From UBA2030 sp049969475 (lineage in GTDB: Bacteria > Bacteroidota > Bacteroidia > Bacteroidales > TTA-H9): a stretch of DNA of 64,000 nt. A program made the position numbers and the translations under genes. The DNA lies in assembly GCA_049969475.1 (NCBI GenBank), contig JBMFOU010000004.1:74971-138970 (forward strand), in the 5' to 3' direction. Positions within the stretch are counted from its first letter, which is position 1. Each line of letters opens with the position of its first letter. This document shows, piece after piece, positions 42,093 through 50,869 of this stretch. The notes beneath the pieces are model-generated. The model saw only the letters and a program-made list of their open reading frames with translations. It did not search any database and was not told the DNA's origin.

Positions 42093-43307
42093 TTATACCA
42101 TGTCGAGATTTTGGGTCACTATCTCATAGGTATCTGTAGCAATTACCAATTCTTCATTGGTGGGCACCACCATTACGGTAACCTTCGACCCTGGATGGGT
42201 CAGGATTACTTCTTTACCCCTGAGTTGGTCATTTTTTTCAAAGTCGAAGTCCACACCCAGCCATTCCATGTCGGTCATCACTTCTTTGCGAGTGTTGTAG
42301 TCGTTTTCGCCAATACCTCCAGTAAAGACGATGGCATCAACTCCTCCCATGGCTGCTGCATAAGCTCCGATATATTTCTTGACACGGTATTGATACATTT
42401 TTAAAGCAAGGGCTGCCCGATGATTGCCTTCAGCAGCAGCCGTTTCGAGGTCGCGCATATCGCTGGAGATACCGGAGATTCCCAGTACCCCGCTAAACTT
42501 ATTTATAAGCGTATTAAGGGTTTGAATGCCAATGCCTTCTTTGTTAGCAATGTGCAACAAGGCTCCGGCATCCACATCCCCGCTGCGGGTTCCCATCATA
42601 AGGCCTTCGATGGGAGTCATGCCCATGCTGGTATCCATCGATTTTCCGTTTTTAATGGCAGCTATGCTGGCCCCGTTACCTAAATGGCAGGTAATGATTT
42701 TCAGATCTTTCAGGTCTTTGCCCAGCATTTCGGCAGCCCGACGCGACACGTATTTGTGGCTGGAGCCATGGAAACCATAGCGACGGATTTTATATTTTTC
42801 GTAAAGCGAATAGGGTAGGCCATACAAGTAAGAATACTCAGGCATGGTTTGGTGAAAAGCGGTATCGAAAACTCCGGCCTGGGGTACATGGGGTAATAAC
42901 CGGGTGATTGCATAAATGCCTTCGAGGTTAGGAGGGTTATGCAGCGGCGCCAAATCTATACACTCTTCGAGGGCCTGAATCACTTCGGGTTTTATGCGGA
43001 CGCTTCCGCCGAATTTTTCTCCGGCATGCACCACCCGATGCCCCACGGCATCAACTTCCTCAATACTTTTAAGACTTCCGTATTGCGGATGAATGAGAAT
43101 TCCCAGTACGTATTCGATACCCGTCTGATGGTCGAGAATTTCGCCTTCTACTTTGAATTCAAACCCATCATCGCGTTTATGTTTAATGGAAGCTCCTTTC
43201 AAACCAATTTTGTCTACAAGGCCTTTGGCTATCACCTGGGCCGAAGGCATATCGAAAAGCTGATATTTGATGGATGAACTACCACAGTTCAAAACTATAA
43301 TTTTCAT
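42093..43307 (-). CDS. ackA: Acetate kinase
   Basis: The product is 404 residues. It interconverts acetyl phosphate and acetate with ADP/ATP, a main ATP source of fermenters. Motifs are LNCGSSSIKYQLF at the N-terminus, HRVVHAGEKFGGS, RRYGFHGSSHKYV, HLGNGASIAAI and VFTGGIGEN. All are intact. Phosphotransacetylase, its usual neighbour, is absent; instead the gene follows a 3-hydroxyacyl-CoA dehydrogenase gene with a 32-base gap. Confidence 0.96.
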   Translation of the reverse strand: MKIIVLNCGSSSIKYQLFDMPSAQVIAKGLVDKIGLKGASIKHKRDDGFEFKVEGEILDHQTGIEYVLGILIHPQYGSLKSIEEVDAVGHRVVHAGEKFGGSVRIKPEVIQALEECIDLAPLHNPPNLEGIYAITRLLPHVPQAGVFDTAFHQTMPEYSYLYGLPYSLYEKYKIRRYGFHGSSHKYVSRRAAEMLGKDLKDLKIITCHLGNGASIAAIKNGKSMDTSMGMTPIEGLMMGTRSGDVDAGALLHIANKEGIGIQTLNTLINKFSGVLGISGISSDMRDLETAAAEGNHRAALALKMYQYRVKKYIGAYAAAMGGVDAIVFTGGIGENDYNTRKEVMTDMEWLGVDFDFEKNDQLRGKEVILTHPGSKVTVMVVPTNEELVIATDTYEIVTQNLDMV

Positions 43308-43339
43308 TTTCTTTTTTATTTTTCAGTTTAATAATCAGA

Positions 43340-44308
43340 TTATTCCCTGCCCAGGGTTGCCACCGAACCCATTTTGGATTGTTTTCCTTTTTCGGTCCAT
43401 TTGTAGAACCCTTCTCCTACGCGCTGACCCACCAGGCCGGCACGCACCATACGTTTGATGAGCGGTGAAGGTTTGTAACGAAGGTCCCCGAATTCCATGT
43501 AAAGATTTTCCATCCAGCGAAGCAGCTTATCTAATCCTATGTTATCTGCCATCTCGAAGGGGCCCATAAGGTGTCCACTGGCTTCACGCATGGTTTTATC
43601 GATGTCTTCTACAGAGGCCACCCCTTCCATTAAAATCGAGCAGGCTTCATTAATGAAAGGAATAATCATGCGGGTGGAGATATTGCCGGGGGATTCATTG
43701 ACGGGAATCACTTCTTTCCCTATCATGCGGACGTATTTGCATGCAAAGTTCCAGGTTTCTTTAGAAGTGCGCAGAGAACGGACTACTTCTACTATTTTTA
43801 CATCACGCACAGGAGAAATAAAGTGCAAACCTATAGCCCTCCCCGGGTCTTTGAGTACGCTTGAAAGTTCAGATATCATTAGTGTGGCTGTATTGCTGGC
43901 TATGACAGCTTCAGGCCGCAGTACCTCCTCCAATTTACGAAATACCTCCTGCCGAAATTGTAAACTGGTACCCGTTTTCTTGGAGTTAATAGTTTCAATG
44001 ACTATATCGCAATCTTTCAAATCTTTATAGTCCGTAGTTCCCTGCAACCTCGAGAGGATAAGTTTTTTCTCGGAAGGGGTCATCCCCCATTTGTTGATGA
44101 TGCGGTCGAGCTCGGCATTCAGTCTGTTAAATATTTCCTTGATGCGTTCTTCTGAGAGATCAAGGAAAACCACATCGATTCCATATTGGCTGGTTTGAAG
44201 GGCAATCTGCTGTCCCATGATTCCGCAGCCCACTATGCCCACCTTCTGCAACGAACCCTTAGGGGCTTCGTGACGGCCCAGACTGAATTCTTCAAGATTT
44301 ATGTTCAT
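43340..44308 (-). CDS. 3-hydroxyacyl-CoA dehydrogenase (3-hydroxybutyryl-CoA dehydrogenase type)
   Basis: The product is 322 residues. It oxidises or reduces 3-hydroxyacyl-CoA with NAD. The Rossmann motif is VGIVGCGIMGQQIA near residue 22. The catalytic region contains GLHFISPVRDVKIVEVV (His), and EASGHLMGPFEMADNIGLD follows in the C-terminal domain. An N-terminal extension of about 20 residues precedes the Rossmann fold. It is a single-domain enzyme of the butyrate-pathway type, not a FadB fusion. It is the first gene of a two-gene operon with ackA. Confidence 0.88.
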   Translation of the reverse strand: MNINLEEFSLGRHEAPKGSLQKVGIVGCGIMGQQIALQTSQYGIDVVFLDLSEERIKEIFNRLNAELDRIINKWGMTPSEKKLILSRLQGTTDYKDLKDCDIVIETINSKKTGTSLQFRQEVFRKLEEVLRPEAVIASNTATLMISELSSVLKDPGRAIGLHFISPVRDVKIVEVVRSLRTSKETWNFACKYVRMIGKEVIPVNESPGNISTRMIIPFINEACSILMEGVASVEDIDKTMREASGHLMGPFEMADNIGLDKLLRWMENLYMEFGDLRYKPSPLIKRMVRAGLVGQRVGEGFYKWTEKGKQSKMGSVATLGRE

Positions 44309-44351
44309 TGTGTTGATTTTGATTGTTTTAAATAAAAGACCATTCCTGCTG

Positions 44352-44382
44352 CAAAATTAGACCTTTAGCACCTCTTAGACAA
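44352..44382 (-). promoter_or_regulatory. Promoter of the 3-hydroxyacyl-CoA dehydrogenase/ackA operon
   Basis: Minus strand TTG (44380-44382), 20 bases, TAATTTTG (44352-44359): a good Bacteroidota consensus, 43 bases before the ATG. Confidence 0.68.
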
Positions 44383-44530
44383 TGAGAAATAAAAGAATCT
44401 TTAATTTGTTTAATGCTCCACTTCTGATTTTAAAAACAAAGAACATTGCTACATCAATGTTTTTTGGATGTTTCCTTGTATTTGCTGAATTTTGATGGCT
44501 TTTGTTTCAATTCATTTAATTCTTATAAAT

Positions 44531-45952
44531 ATGAAAAAAATATGGATAATTATCTCGGCTCTGCTGACCGGGTTGATGAGTACTACTTCAGCTCAAAATA
44601 TGGTATTTGGGGATTACTTTAGAGATACTACACTTCGTCTCGATTATTTTCACACAGGTAACACTACTGAAGATATTTTTGCACCCGATCGTATCCTAAA
44701 CGACGGTCCCTGGCCAGGAAGCAAAACTCATCTTTTGGATGAGCTCCCATTGGGGCCCTATTTTTTTGAAGTGGAAGACGCAGCCAGCGGTCGATTGATT
44801 TTTAGCAGGGGCTTTGCCAGTATTTTTGGGGAATGGCAATCCACCCCGGAAGCCGTCAACTATGGCACTTTTCATGAATCGGTACGTTTTCCCTGGCCCA
44901 AAAAACCGGTAGTGGTTTATATAAGTAAAAGACAAAGTGATAATACTTTTCAACGCATCTGGCAAATAAGCATTGATCCAGCTTCCAGAGCGGTAAATCC
45001 TTCACCCCTCCCGCCTTCGTATGAATGGTGGGAAGTGTTTTGCAACGGAAAACCCGAGCATAAGGTAGATATCGTGGTTTTGGGCGATGGTTATTCTTTT
45101 GCTCAGAAAGAAAAGTTTAAAGGTGATGCAGAGAGGCTTGTGGGTGAGTTGTTTAAGGTTGAACCTTTCAAATCGCGAAAAACCGACTTTAATGTAAGAG
45201 CCTTATGGACGCCTTGTGCATTGGAGGGTATCAACAAACCTCACCCGGGTGTTTTCAGACGAACCCCTCTTTCACTTACCTATGGTGCCTTCGATTCAGA
45301 GCGCTATGTTCTGGGCTTTGATAATCGCACCCTTAGAGATGTAGCAGCCACAGTTCCTTACGATTTCACTTTTATTATAGTGAATGAACGAACTTATGGA
45401 GGAGGGGGCATATATAACCTCTATGCAACCGTTTCGGCCGATAATAAATTCTCTGATTACATATTTGTACACGAATTTGGTCATCATCTGGCTGCTCTGG
45501 CCGACGAATATTACACTTCTGCGGTAGCCTATGAAGCACCCGATACCCAGGTTGAACCCTGGGAACCTAATATTACAGTCCTCAAAGACCCTGCAAATCT
45601 AAAATGGAAACACCTGGTTGAGGAAGGTACTCCCATTCCAACGCCCTGGGATAAGAAAGAGTATGATAGTTTTAGTTATGAAATTCAAAAAAAGAGAAAA
45701 GCTATTCGTGAGAAAGGAGAGCCGGAGGAGGTGATGGAGGCCTTGTTTGAATATGAACGTAATCATGAACGTGAAGCCATAGCCAGGATGAAGTATACGG
45801 GTAAAGTTGGGGCTTTTGAGGGGGCTGGTTATCAGCAATACGGTCTTTACAGGGCTGAAACCGATTGTATTATGTTTACGCGCAATAAACAAGCCTTCTG
45901 CAGGGTATGTCAGGACGCTATTCAAAAAGTTATCGATCAATACTGCCGTTAA
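44531..45952 (+). CDS. Secreted M64-family metallopeptidase
   Basis: The product is 473 residues from ATG 44531, which gives a signal peptide ending near TTSAQ. The N-terminal part (to about residue 170) is a beta-rich domain of the M64 type. Then come VDIVVLGDGYSF and, at residues 314-319, HEFGHH followed by LAALADEYY, the zinc site. M64 includes the IgA1-cleaving peptidase of Clostridium ramosum; here the substrate is unknown. No type IX C-terminal signal is apparent. A TPR/LuxR regulator gene begins 11 bases later, so the two are probably one operon. Confidence 0.88.
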   Translation: MKKIWIIISALLTGLMSTTSAQNMVFGDYFRDTTLRLDYFHTGNTTEDIFAPDRILNDGPWPGSKTHLLDELPLGPYFFEVEDAASGRLIFSRGFASIFGEWQSTPEAVNYGTFHESVRFPWPKKPVVVYISKRQSDNTFQRIWQISIDPASRAVNPSPLPPSYEWWEVFCNGKPEHKVDIVVLGDGYSFAQKEKFKGDAERLVGELFKVEPFKSRKTDFNVRALWTPCALEGINKPHPGVFRRTPLSLTYGAFDSERYVLGFDNRTLRDVAATVPYDFTFIIVNERTYGGGGIYNLYATVSADNKFSDYIFVHEFGHHLAALADEYYTSAVAYEAPDTQVEPWEPNITVLKDPANLKWKHLVEEGTPIPTPWDKKEYDSFSYEIQKKRKAIREKGEPEEVMEALFEYERNHEREAIARMKYTGKVGAFEGAGYQQYGLYRAETDCIMFTRNKQAFCRVCQDAIQKVIDQYCR

Positions 45953-45963
45953 AACAAGAATGT

Positions 45964-48162
45964 ATGAAGAGGCTTCTACTGGTGGGCTTTTTTTGGATAG
46001 TTAACATTGGCCTGGCCGAAGCCTCACTCCCTGATTCCTTGCTTAACCGTATTGCCAGGATAGAACCGCAGAGGAAAATGGCTGCCCTGATAGAATTCGG
46101 GAACCGTATGCTTACCTCACACCCCGCATTGGCGGAAGAAGCCGGTTTGATGGCATGGAAACTCACCCATTCACTGGATGATCTTAGGCTCAAGCGTGAG
46201 GCAGCCTTTTGGCTAGGCAAATACTATCAAAGCACCGGCTCAGATTTTAAGAAGGCTGCCTATTACTATAAAAAATCGGTGAGTTTTTCTTCGAGTGATA
46301 ATCCGCGGATGCTGGCTGACGTTATGATGCAGCTGGCTTCTTCCTATCTGTTTGAAAAATCAATGGATTCAGCTCGTTATTATGCCCAAAGGGCTGCTTA
46401 CATTTACCGCCAAATTCCGGATGAGGAAAGTTATGTCACGGCTCGCCTATTAGCTGGAAATATTTTTTTAGAAATAAAACAGGTAGATTCAGCTATTTCC
46501 AATTTTGCCCTATCAGCCGACGCGCTGGAAAATTTAATCAAGGTTACTGTCCCGGATGCTCCCAAATTCAAGCAGTATCTTACACGTATGGCCGAGATTA
46601 AGTCAATGCTGGCCCATACATGGCTGCTCAAGGGCAATTATCGCGTGGCTACTGCTGAAATTAATAAAGCGCTGGCCCATGCTGTATTAGCAGGCAATAA
46701 ATATCTGCACCTCCATCTATCTCTCGATTATGCGGATATTTACGCCAGGCAAGGCATATATGAAAAATCGCTGGAGGTCTTGTTTAGAATGTTAAAAGAC
46801 TATGAGAAACAAGATGATGCAAACGTTTTGGCCGAAATATGGCAACGAATTGGGGTGATATATGCCTCTTTGGGTGAAATGGAGAAGTCGCAACAAAACC
46901 TGAGAAAGTCGGTAGAATTATTAAATTCAGCGGGGAATGTGGCTGCAACAGCTGCTGTTTATGCCGTCATGGGCGATGGATATTATAACGATCGAAAGTA
47001 CGATACGGCGGAAGTCTATTATCGTAAGTCCTTTGAAATCAATCGGAAGTTTGAGAATTTGCGTGGTATTATGGAAGATCTGGTGCGTCTGGGCAATCTG
47101 GCCATAGCCCAGGGTAAGCTAAACGATGCCGAGACATTTTTTGGGGAGATACTACGTCAGGGAACTACGCACGATTCCACTTTGATGGCCAGCGCATGGA
47201 AAGGCATAGCGCAGCTTAACCTTAGAAAAGGACATTTATCCGAAGCCATCTATTTTGCCCAGAAGACCTATCAACATGCAGAAGGCGTTGGTGACCTGAA
47301 CAGCCTTGTGGAAATGGCCAATCTTCTGGCGGAGGCTTTTGCTGCAACAGGCGATTATAAGAATGCCTATCAATGGCAACGCGTTCGAAGTGCATGGTAC
47401 GATTCCCTTAATTTAATAGGTCATAAGAAAGAAATTACCCGCCTGCAGGCTCGGTACGATTTCGAGAAAAAGGAGGCTGAATTGACGCTCGAGAAGGAAA
47501 AAAGTCGCAATCTGGCCCGCACGCAACGCCTTATTCTCTATTTTTCGGTTTTAGGTATTTTGCTTGTAGTAATTATCGCCCGTTTGCTTTACAACAGAGA
47601 AAAGGAACGCCGATTAACAGAGAGCCTAAACTACCGTCGCGAAGCCGAATTGGCGCGGACACGTCAGGCTTTGATGGAAGTCGAGGTGAAAGCCCAGGAA
47701 CTGGAGCAAAAACAGTTGAAGGAAGATTTGAGGAAACAATCAGCTCATCTCACTAATCTGGCCATTATTATAGCGCAAAAGAACGAATTTATCAATCAGC
47801 TTAAGGATCAGATTAAAAATCTACGCCAGGCCCAGGGGCAAGAGAAAGACAAATGCATGGCAGACCTCATTCATCAAATTAATCATCAACAACGACTCAA
47901 TGCCGACCTCGACCACTTTCGCAAAGAAGTGGAGGTTGCTCATCAAAATTTTTACAAACGATTGGCAGAGATTTGTCCATCCCTCACATCACACGATAAA
48001 GACCTGGCCGGATTATTGCGCATAGGTCTGTCTTCCAAAGATATAGCATCGTTTAACAATGTGTCGGTTAAAGCGGTTGAAATGAGCCGCTATCGGCTTC
48101 GTAAAAAACTCAATTTGTCTACGGATGAAAGCCTGGTGGATTTTCTCCAGAATCTTTCCTGA
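45964..48162 (+). CDS. TPR sensor-regulator with membrane helix and LuxR-type HTH
   Basis: The product is 732 residues from ATG 45964, which starts a signal peptide (MKRLLLVGFFWIVNIGLAEA). Residues about 60-500 are TPR-like repeats, presumably periplasmic. One membrane helix lies at about 524-544 (LILYFSVLGILLVVIIARLLY), followed by a coiled coil and a C-terminal helix-turn-helix: LAGLLRIGLSSKDIASFNN, then VKAVEMSRYRLRKKLN. This one-protein layout, an external TPR sensor joined to a cytoplasmic DNA-binding domain, is common in Bacteroidota. Targets are unknown; the upstream peptidase gene is the natural candidate. Confidence 0.85.
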   Translation: MKRLLLVGFFWIVNIGLAEASLPDSLLNRIARIEPQRKMAALIEFGNRMLTSHPALAEEAGLMAWKLTHSLDDLRLKREAAFWLGKYYQSTGSDFKKAAYYYKKSVSFSSSDNPRMLADVMMQLASSYLFEKSMDSARYYAQRAAYIYRQIPDEESYVTARLLAGNIFLEIKQVDSAISNFALSADALENLIKVTVPDAPKFKQYLTRMAEIKSMLAHTWLLKGNYRVATAEINKALAHAVLAGNKYLHLHLSLDYADIYARQGIYEKSLEVLFRMLKDYEKQDDANVLAEIWQRIGVIYASLGEMEKSQQNLRKSVELLNSAGNVAATAAVYAVMGDGYYNDRKYDTAEVYYRKSFEINRKFENLRGIMEDLVRLGNLAIAQGKLNDAETFFGEILRQGTTHDSTLMASAWKGIAQLNLRKGHLSEAIYFAQKTYQHAEGVGDLNSLVEMANLLAEAFAATGDYKNAYQWQRVRSAWYDSLNLIGHKKEITRLQARYDFEKKEAELTLEKEKSRNLARTQRLILYFSVLGILLVVIIARLLYNREKERRLTESLNYRREAELARTRQALMEVEVKAQELEQKQLKEDLRKQSAHLTNLAIIIAQKNEFINQLKDQIKNLRQAQGQEKDKCMADLIHQINHQQRLNADLDHFRKEVEVAHQNFYKRLAEICPSLTSHDKDLAGLLRIGLSSKDIASFNNVSVKAVEMSRYRLRKKLNLSTDESLVDFLQNLS

Positions 48163-48318
48163 AGGTGGAGACTCTTTCTGAGTTTTTTCAAAAAGTAGTA
48201 GTCAAGCCCTAATTAATTTATTGTTTATTAATTAAATAGTATTTATCCATGTAGAGCTAAATGGGTTTAGGTCTTCAACCCAAATGCTGCATTGTAGAGG
48301 TTAGATAGAACCCTGGTA

Positions 48319-48350
48319 TTTGGTAAACGAGTTTTCTGAGGATAATTTTG
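48319..48350 (+). promoter_or_regulatory. Orphan promoter upstream of a candidate small RNA
   Basis: TTTG (48319-48322), 20 bases, TAATTTTG (48343-48350): both elements and spacing match the consensus. No protein-coding frame begins nearby. A hairpin and an intrinsic terminator follow within 160 bases. Confidence 0.6.
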
Positions 48351-48356
48351 CCCTAC

Positions 48357-48509
48357 TTTCTTACCGAAAGCTCCCTTTCTCCAAACTTGGCACAATTTTC
48401 CCTGCGGAAAATAATGCCGACCAAAAACAATCAAACCATTAAGGCAGGCGGGCCGCATTTAGGATTTTGGTTAACCCTTTTTGTTTCAAATGGCCTGCCT
48501 CCTTTTTTT
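48357..48509 (+). ncRNA. Candidate small non-coding RNA of about 150 bases
   Basis: The region runs from the expected start of an orphan promoter to an intrinsic terminator. Inside it a stem-loop at 48389-48418 has GGCA/TGCC, a small internal loop, then ATTTTCC/GGAAAAT around a CTGC tetraloop. Another stem with a T-run closes the 3' end. No convincing open frame is present. It does not match the SRP RNA or tmRNA motifs I can recall. The alternative is a leader or late terminator belonging to the flanking genes; the tlpA gene, however, has its own promoter further downstream. Confidence 0.42.
48442..48509 (+). terminator. Intrinsic terminator upstream of tlpA
   Basis: AGGCAGGC (48442-48449) pairs with GCCTGCCT (48493-48500) and is followed by CCTTTTTTT. 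The long loop includes secondary pairing (CATTT with AAATG). It could end the candidate small RNA or read-through from the LuxR-type gene. Confidence 0.68.
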
Positions 48510-48523
48510 ATAAGAGGTAAAAG

Positions 48524-48556
48524 TTGCAATCAATGTATATTATTATATATAAATTT
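48524..48556 (+). promoter_or_regulatory. Promoter of the tlpA redox operon
   Basis: TTG (48524-48526), 22 bases, TAAATTTG (48549-48556), ending 19 bases before the tlpA ATG. Confidence 0.58.
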
Positions 48557-48575
48557 GCGCACCAAACTTTAGCCC

Positions 48576-49094
48576 ATGAAAAGACTGATTTTAACTCTCT
48601 CATTACTCATCGTATTGTCAAGTTTGCAGTCAATAGCCCAGCAGAATGGTAATCAACTGCCGGCTGTAACGGTCAAAAACATAATGGGTCAATCGGTTCA
48701 TACGGACCAACTGTCCAATAATGGCAAACCTATGATCGTCAGCTTCTGGGCTTTATGGTGTAAGCCATGCATTAAAGAATTAACCACGATAGCGGAGGTT
48801 TACCCCGATTGGGTCGAGGAAACCGGAGTAAAGTTTATAGCTGTTTCCATTGATGATCCCCGTTCTTCCTCGAAGGTTAAGCCTTTTGTAGATGGTAAAG
48901 GATGGGAGTTTGAAGTTTTGCTCGACCCTAATGGCGATTTCAAACGAGCCATGAATGTCAACCTGATTCCTCATACTTTTGTGGTGAATGGCAAGGGTGA
49001 GATCGTCTGGCAGCACACTTCTTTCGCCGAAGGAGGAGAACTCGAACTTATCAACATTATTCGCAAACTTAACCGTGGCGAGAGCCTTAATTAA
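48576..49094 (+). CDS. TlpA-like periplasmic thiol-disulfide protein
   Basis: The product is 172 residues with a signal peptide (to about residue 21) and a thioredoxin fold. The active site is WALWCKPC (Cys62 and Cys65). IAVSIDDPRSSSKV and NLIPHTFVVNGKGEIVW are typical of the family. Such proteins reduce or rearrange disulfides in exported proteins and draw electrons from DsbD-type proteins. A DsbD homologue lies three genes downstream in the same direction. Confidence 0.88.
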   Translation: MKRLILTLSLLIVLSSLQSIAQQNGNQLPAVTVKNIMGQSVHTDQLSNNGKPMIVSFWALWCKPCIKELTTIAEVYPDWVEETGVKFIAVSIDDPRSSSKVKPFVDGKGWEFEVLLDPNGDFKRAMNVNLIPHTFVVNGKGEIVWQHTSFAEGGELELINIIRKLNRGESLN

Positions 49095-49123
49095 ACAGTG
49101 GTAATTTCCTAGCAAAGAACCTC

Positions 49124-50842
49124 ATGAAAAAAATATTTCTACCTGTGGTTACAGGTCTTTTATGGCTCAATGGACTGCATGCGCAGGACCTTATCGAGAA
49201 AGCCTCGGTTAATGCCAATTTTCAGACTGATGCTGCCCTGTATACTAATGACAAGGCGTTAGGCCTTGATAAGACGACACTGGCTGGGAAAAGGCTGGGC
49301 ATTAACGGATATACACAGGTTAACTACACCCTTCAAAATTTCTCAGCCGGCCTGCGTTACGAGGCTTTTATGCCTCCCATGCTCGGTTTTCCTAGCGAAC
49401 TTCAGGGTAATGGTATTGCCCACTGGTTTGTTAAATACCAGGTCGACAGATTTACCATCAATGCCGGTAATATCTATGAGCAGTTTGGTACAGGCATGAT
49501 ATTGCGCACCTACGAAGAATGGAGCCTGGGCTACGATAATGCTTTGAACGGGGTAGGGGCACATTTTACCCCCTTGGAAGGAATAACCGTGAAGGCTGTT
49601 GCTGGTTACCAGCGCAGCTATTGGGAGAAGTTTGAATCGGGCAATAGGGGTATCGTCAGAGGAGTATATGCCGATGTCAACTTCAACGAAATGATAAGTG
49701 CGCTGGAAGAAAGCCCCTGGAAAATTTCCCTGGGAACGGGTTTCGTGAGTAAGTATGAAAAGATGGCCACTAAAACCCTGATACGACCTATTGATAATCA
49801 AGGGAGTTACGAAAAATACGAATACAAACTCCCCGCCAATGTGGGGGCATGGTCGATGATGGCCATCCTGGGTTACGGCAACTGGAGTTTGATGGCGGAG
49901 TATGCCCGGAAAGATCCTAATCCCTCGGCTCTCAACAACTATATTTACCGCAATGGACAGGCTTTGCTGGCTCAACTGTCATACAGCCGTAAGGGTTTAG
50001 GCATTCAACTGATGGCCAAACGTATTGATAATATGGGCTTTAAATCGCGGATGGATGAAAAAGGCAATGTGCTTGACATCAATTTCCTGCCTCCAGTAAC
50101 TATGGTTCACGCCTATTCCTTTGCCAATATGTATCCCTACGCCACGCAACCCAATGGAGAGATGGCGTTTCAGGGACAGGTTAATTATAAAATCCCACGA
50201 AACACCAAGCTGGGTGGTAAATACGGCACCGATATAGAAATTTATTTTGCCAGGGTCAACAGTATTAAAAAGGAAAGCCCTGCACCTGGTATCCCTATAG
50301 ACTCTACGGGAACGCTGGGTTATTCTTCTCCTTTTTTTACCCTGGGAGATGAAATTTACTACCAGGACCTGAAAGTGCAGGTATTTCGTAAATTCTCCTC
50401 CTCGTTTAAAACCACGGCCGCCTGGTTTAACCAGATATACAACAAAGATGTAATAGAAGGCCACAACAACGAATATGGAAAGGTTTACACCCATATAGGA
50501 GTACTGGATATGACCTACAAGCTGAGCGAGAAGCAAGCGCTCCGGCTTGAACTGGAGGCGCTTTTTACTCAGCAGGATAAGGGCAACTGGATGGGAGCGA
50601 CGCTCGAATATACCATTGCTCCCCATTGGTTTTTCTCGGTAATGGATGAATATAATTATGGGAATCCCTCGAAGGATAACAAACTGCATTATTACGGAGT
50701 ATCTGCCGGATATTCCATTAAGTCTTCCCGCCTGTCCATCAGCTATGGACGTCAGCGCGAAGGCCTGTTGTGCGTTGGAGGTATTTGCCGCTACGTACCG
50801 GCTTATACAGGTTTGGGTATAACCATAACTTCCACGCTTTAA
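49124..50842 (+). CDS. DUF6029-type outer-membrane beta-barrel protein
   Basis: The product is 572 residues with a signal peptide ending near LHAQ. The rest is a large barrel, with aromatic-rich strands ending GLGITITSTL. Segments such as NYTLQNFSAGLRYEAF and GNIYEQFGTGMILRTYEEW fit DUF6029. Two cysteines near the C-terminus, C550 and C555 (LLCVGGICRY), could form a disulfide. The gene lies between tlpA and an Omp28-type lipoprotein gene, so it is a likely client or partner of the redox proteins encoded around it. Confidence 0.78.
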   Translation: MKKIFLPVVTGLLWLNGLHAQDLIEKASVNANFQTDAALYTNDKALGLDKTTLAGKRLGINGYTQVNYTLQNFSAGLRYEAFMPPMLGFPSELQGNGIAHWFVKYQVDRFTINAGNIYEQFGTGMILRTYEEWSLGYDNALNGVGAHFTPLEGITVKAVAGYQRSYWEKFESGNRGIVRGVYADVNFNEMISALEESPWKISLGTGFVSKYEKMATKTLIRPIDNQGSYEKYEYKLPANVGAWSMMAILGYGNWSLMAEYARKDPNPSALNNYIYRNGQALLAQLSYSRKGLGIQLMAKRIDNMGFKSRMDEKGNVLDINFLPPVTMVHAYSFANMYPYATQPNGEMAFQGQVNYKIPRNTKLGGKYGTDIEIYFARVNSIKKESPAPGIPIDSTGTLGYSSPFFTLGDEIYYQDLKVQVFRKFSSSFKTTAAWFNQIYNKDVIEGHNNEYGKVYTHIGVLDMTYKLSEKQALRLELEALFTQQDKGNWMGATLEYTIAPHWFFSVMDEYNYGNPSKDNKLHYYGVSAGYSIKSSRLSISYGRQREGLLCVGGICRYVPAYTGLGITITSTL

Positions 50843-50869
50843 TAGTTTTATCTTAAATTGACCAGATTC

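Noticed and set aside
48205..48238. AT-rich near-palindrome TTAATTTATTGTTTATTAATTAA as a regulatory site
   Set aside because: Such sequences are frequent in AT-rich intergenic DNA; nothing else supports it.
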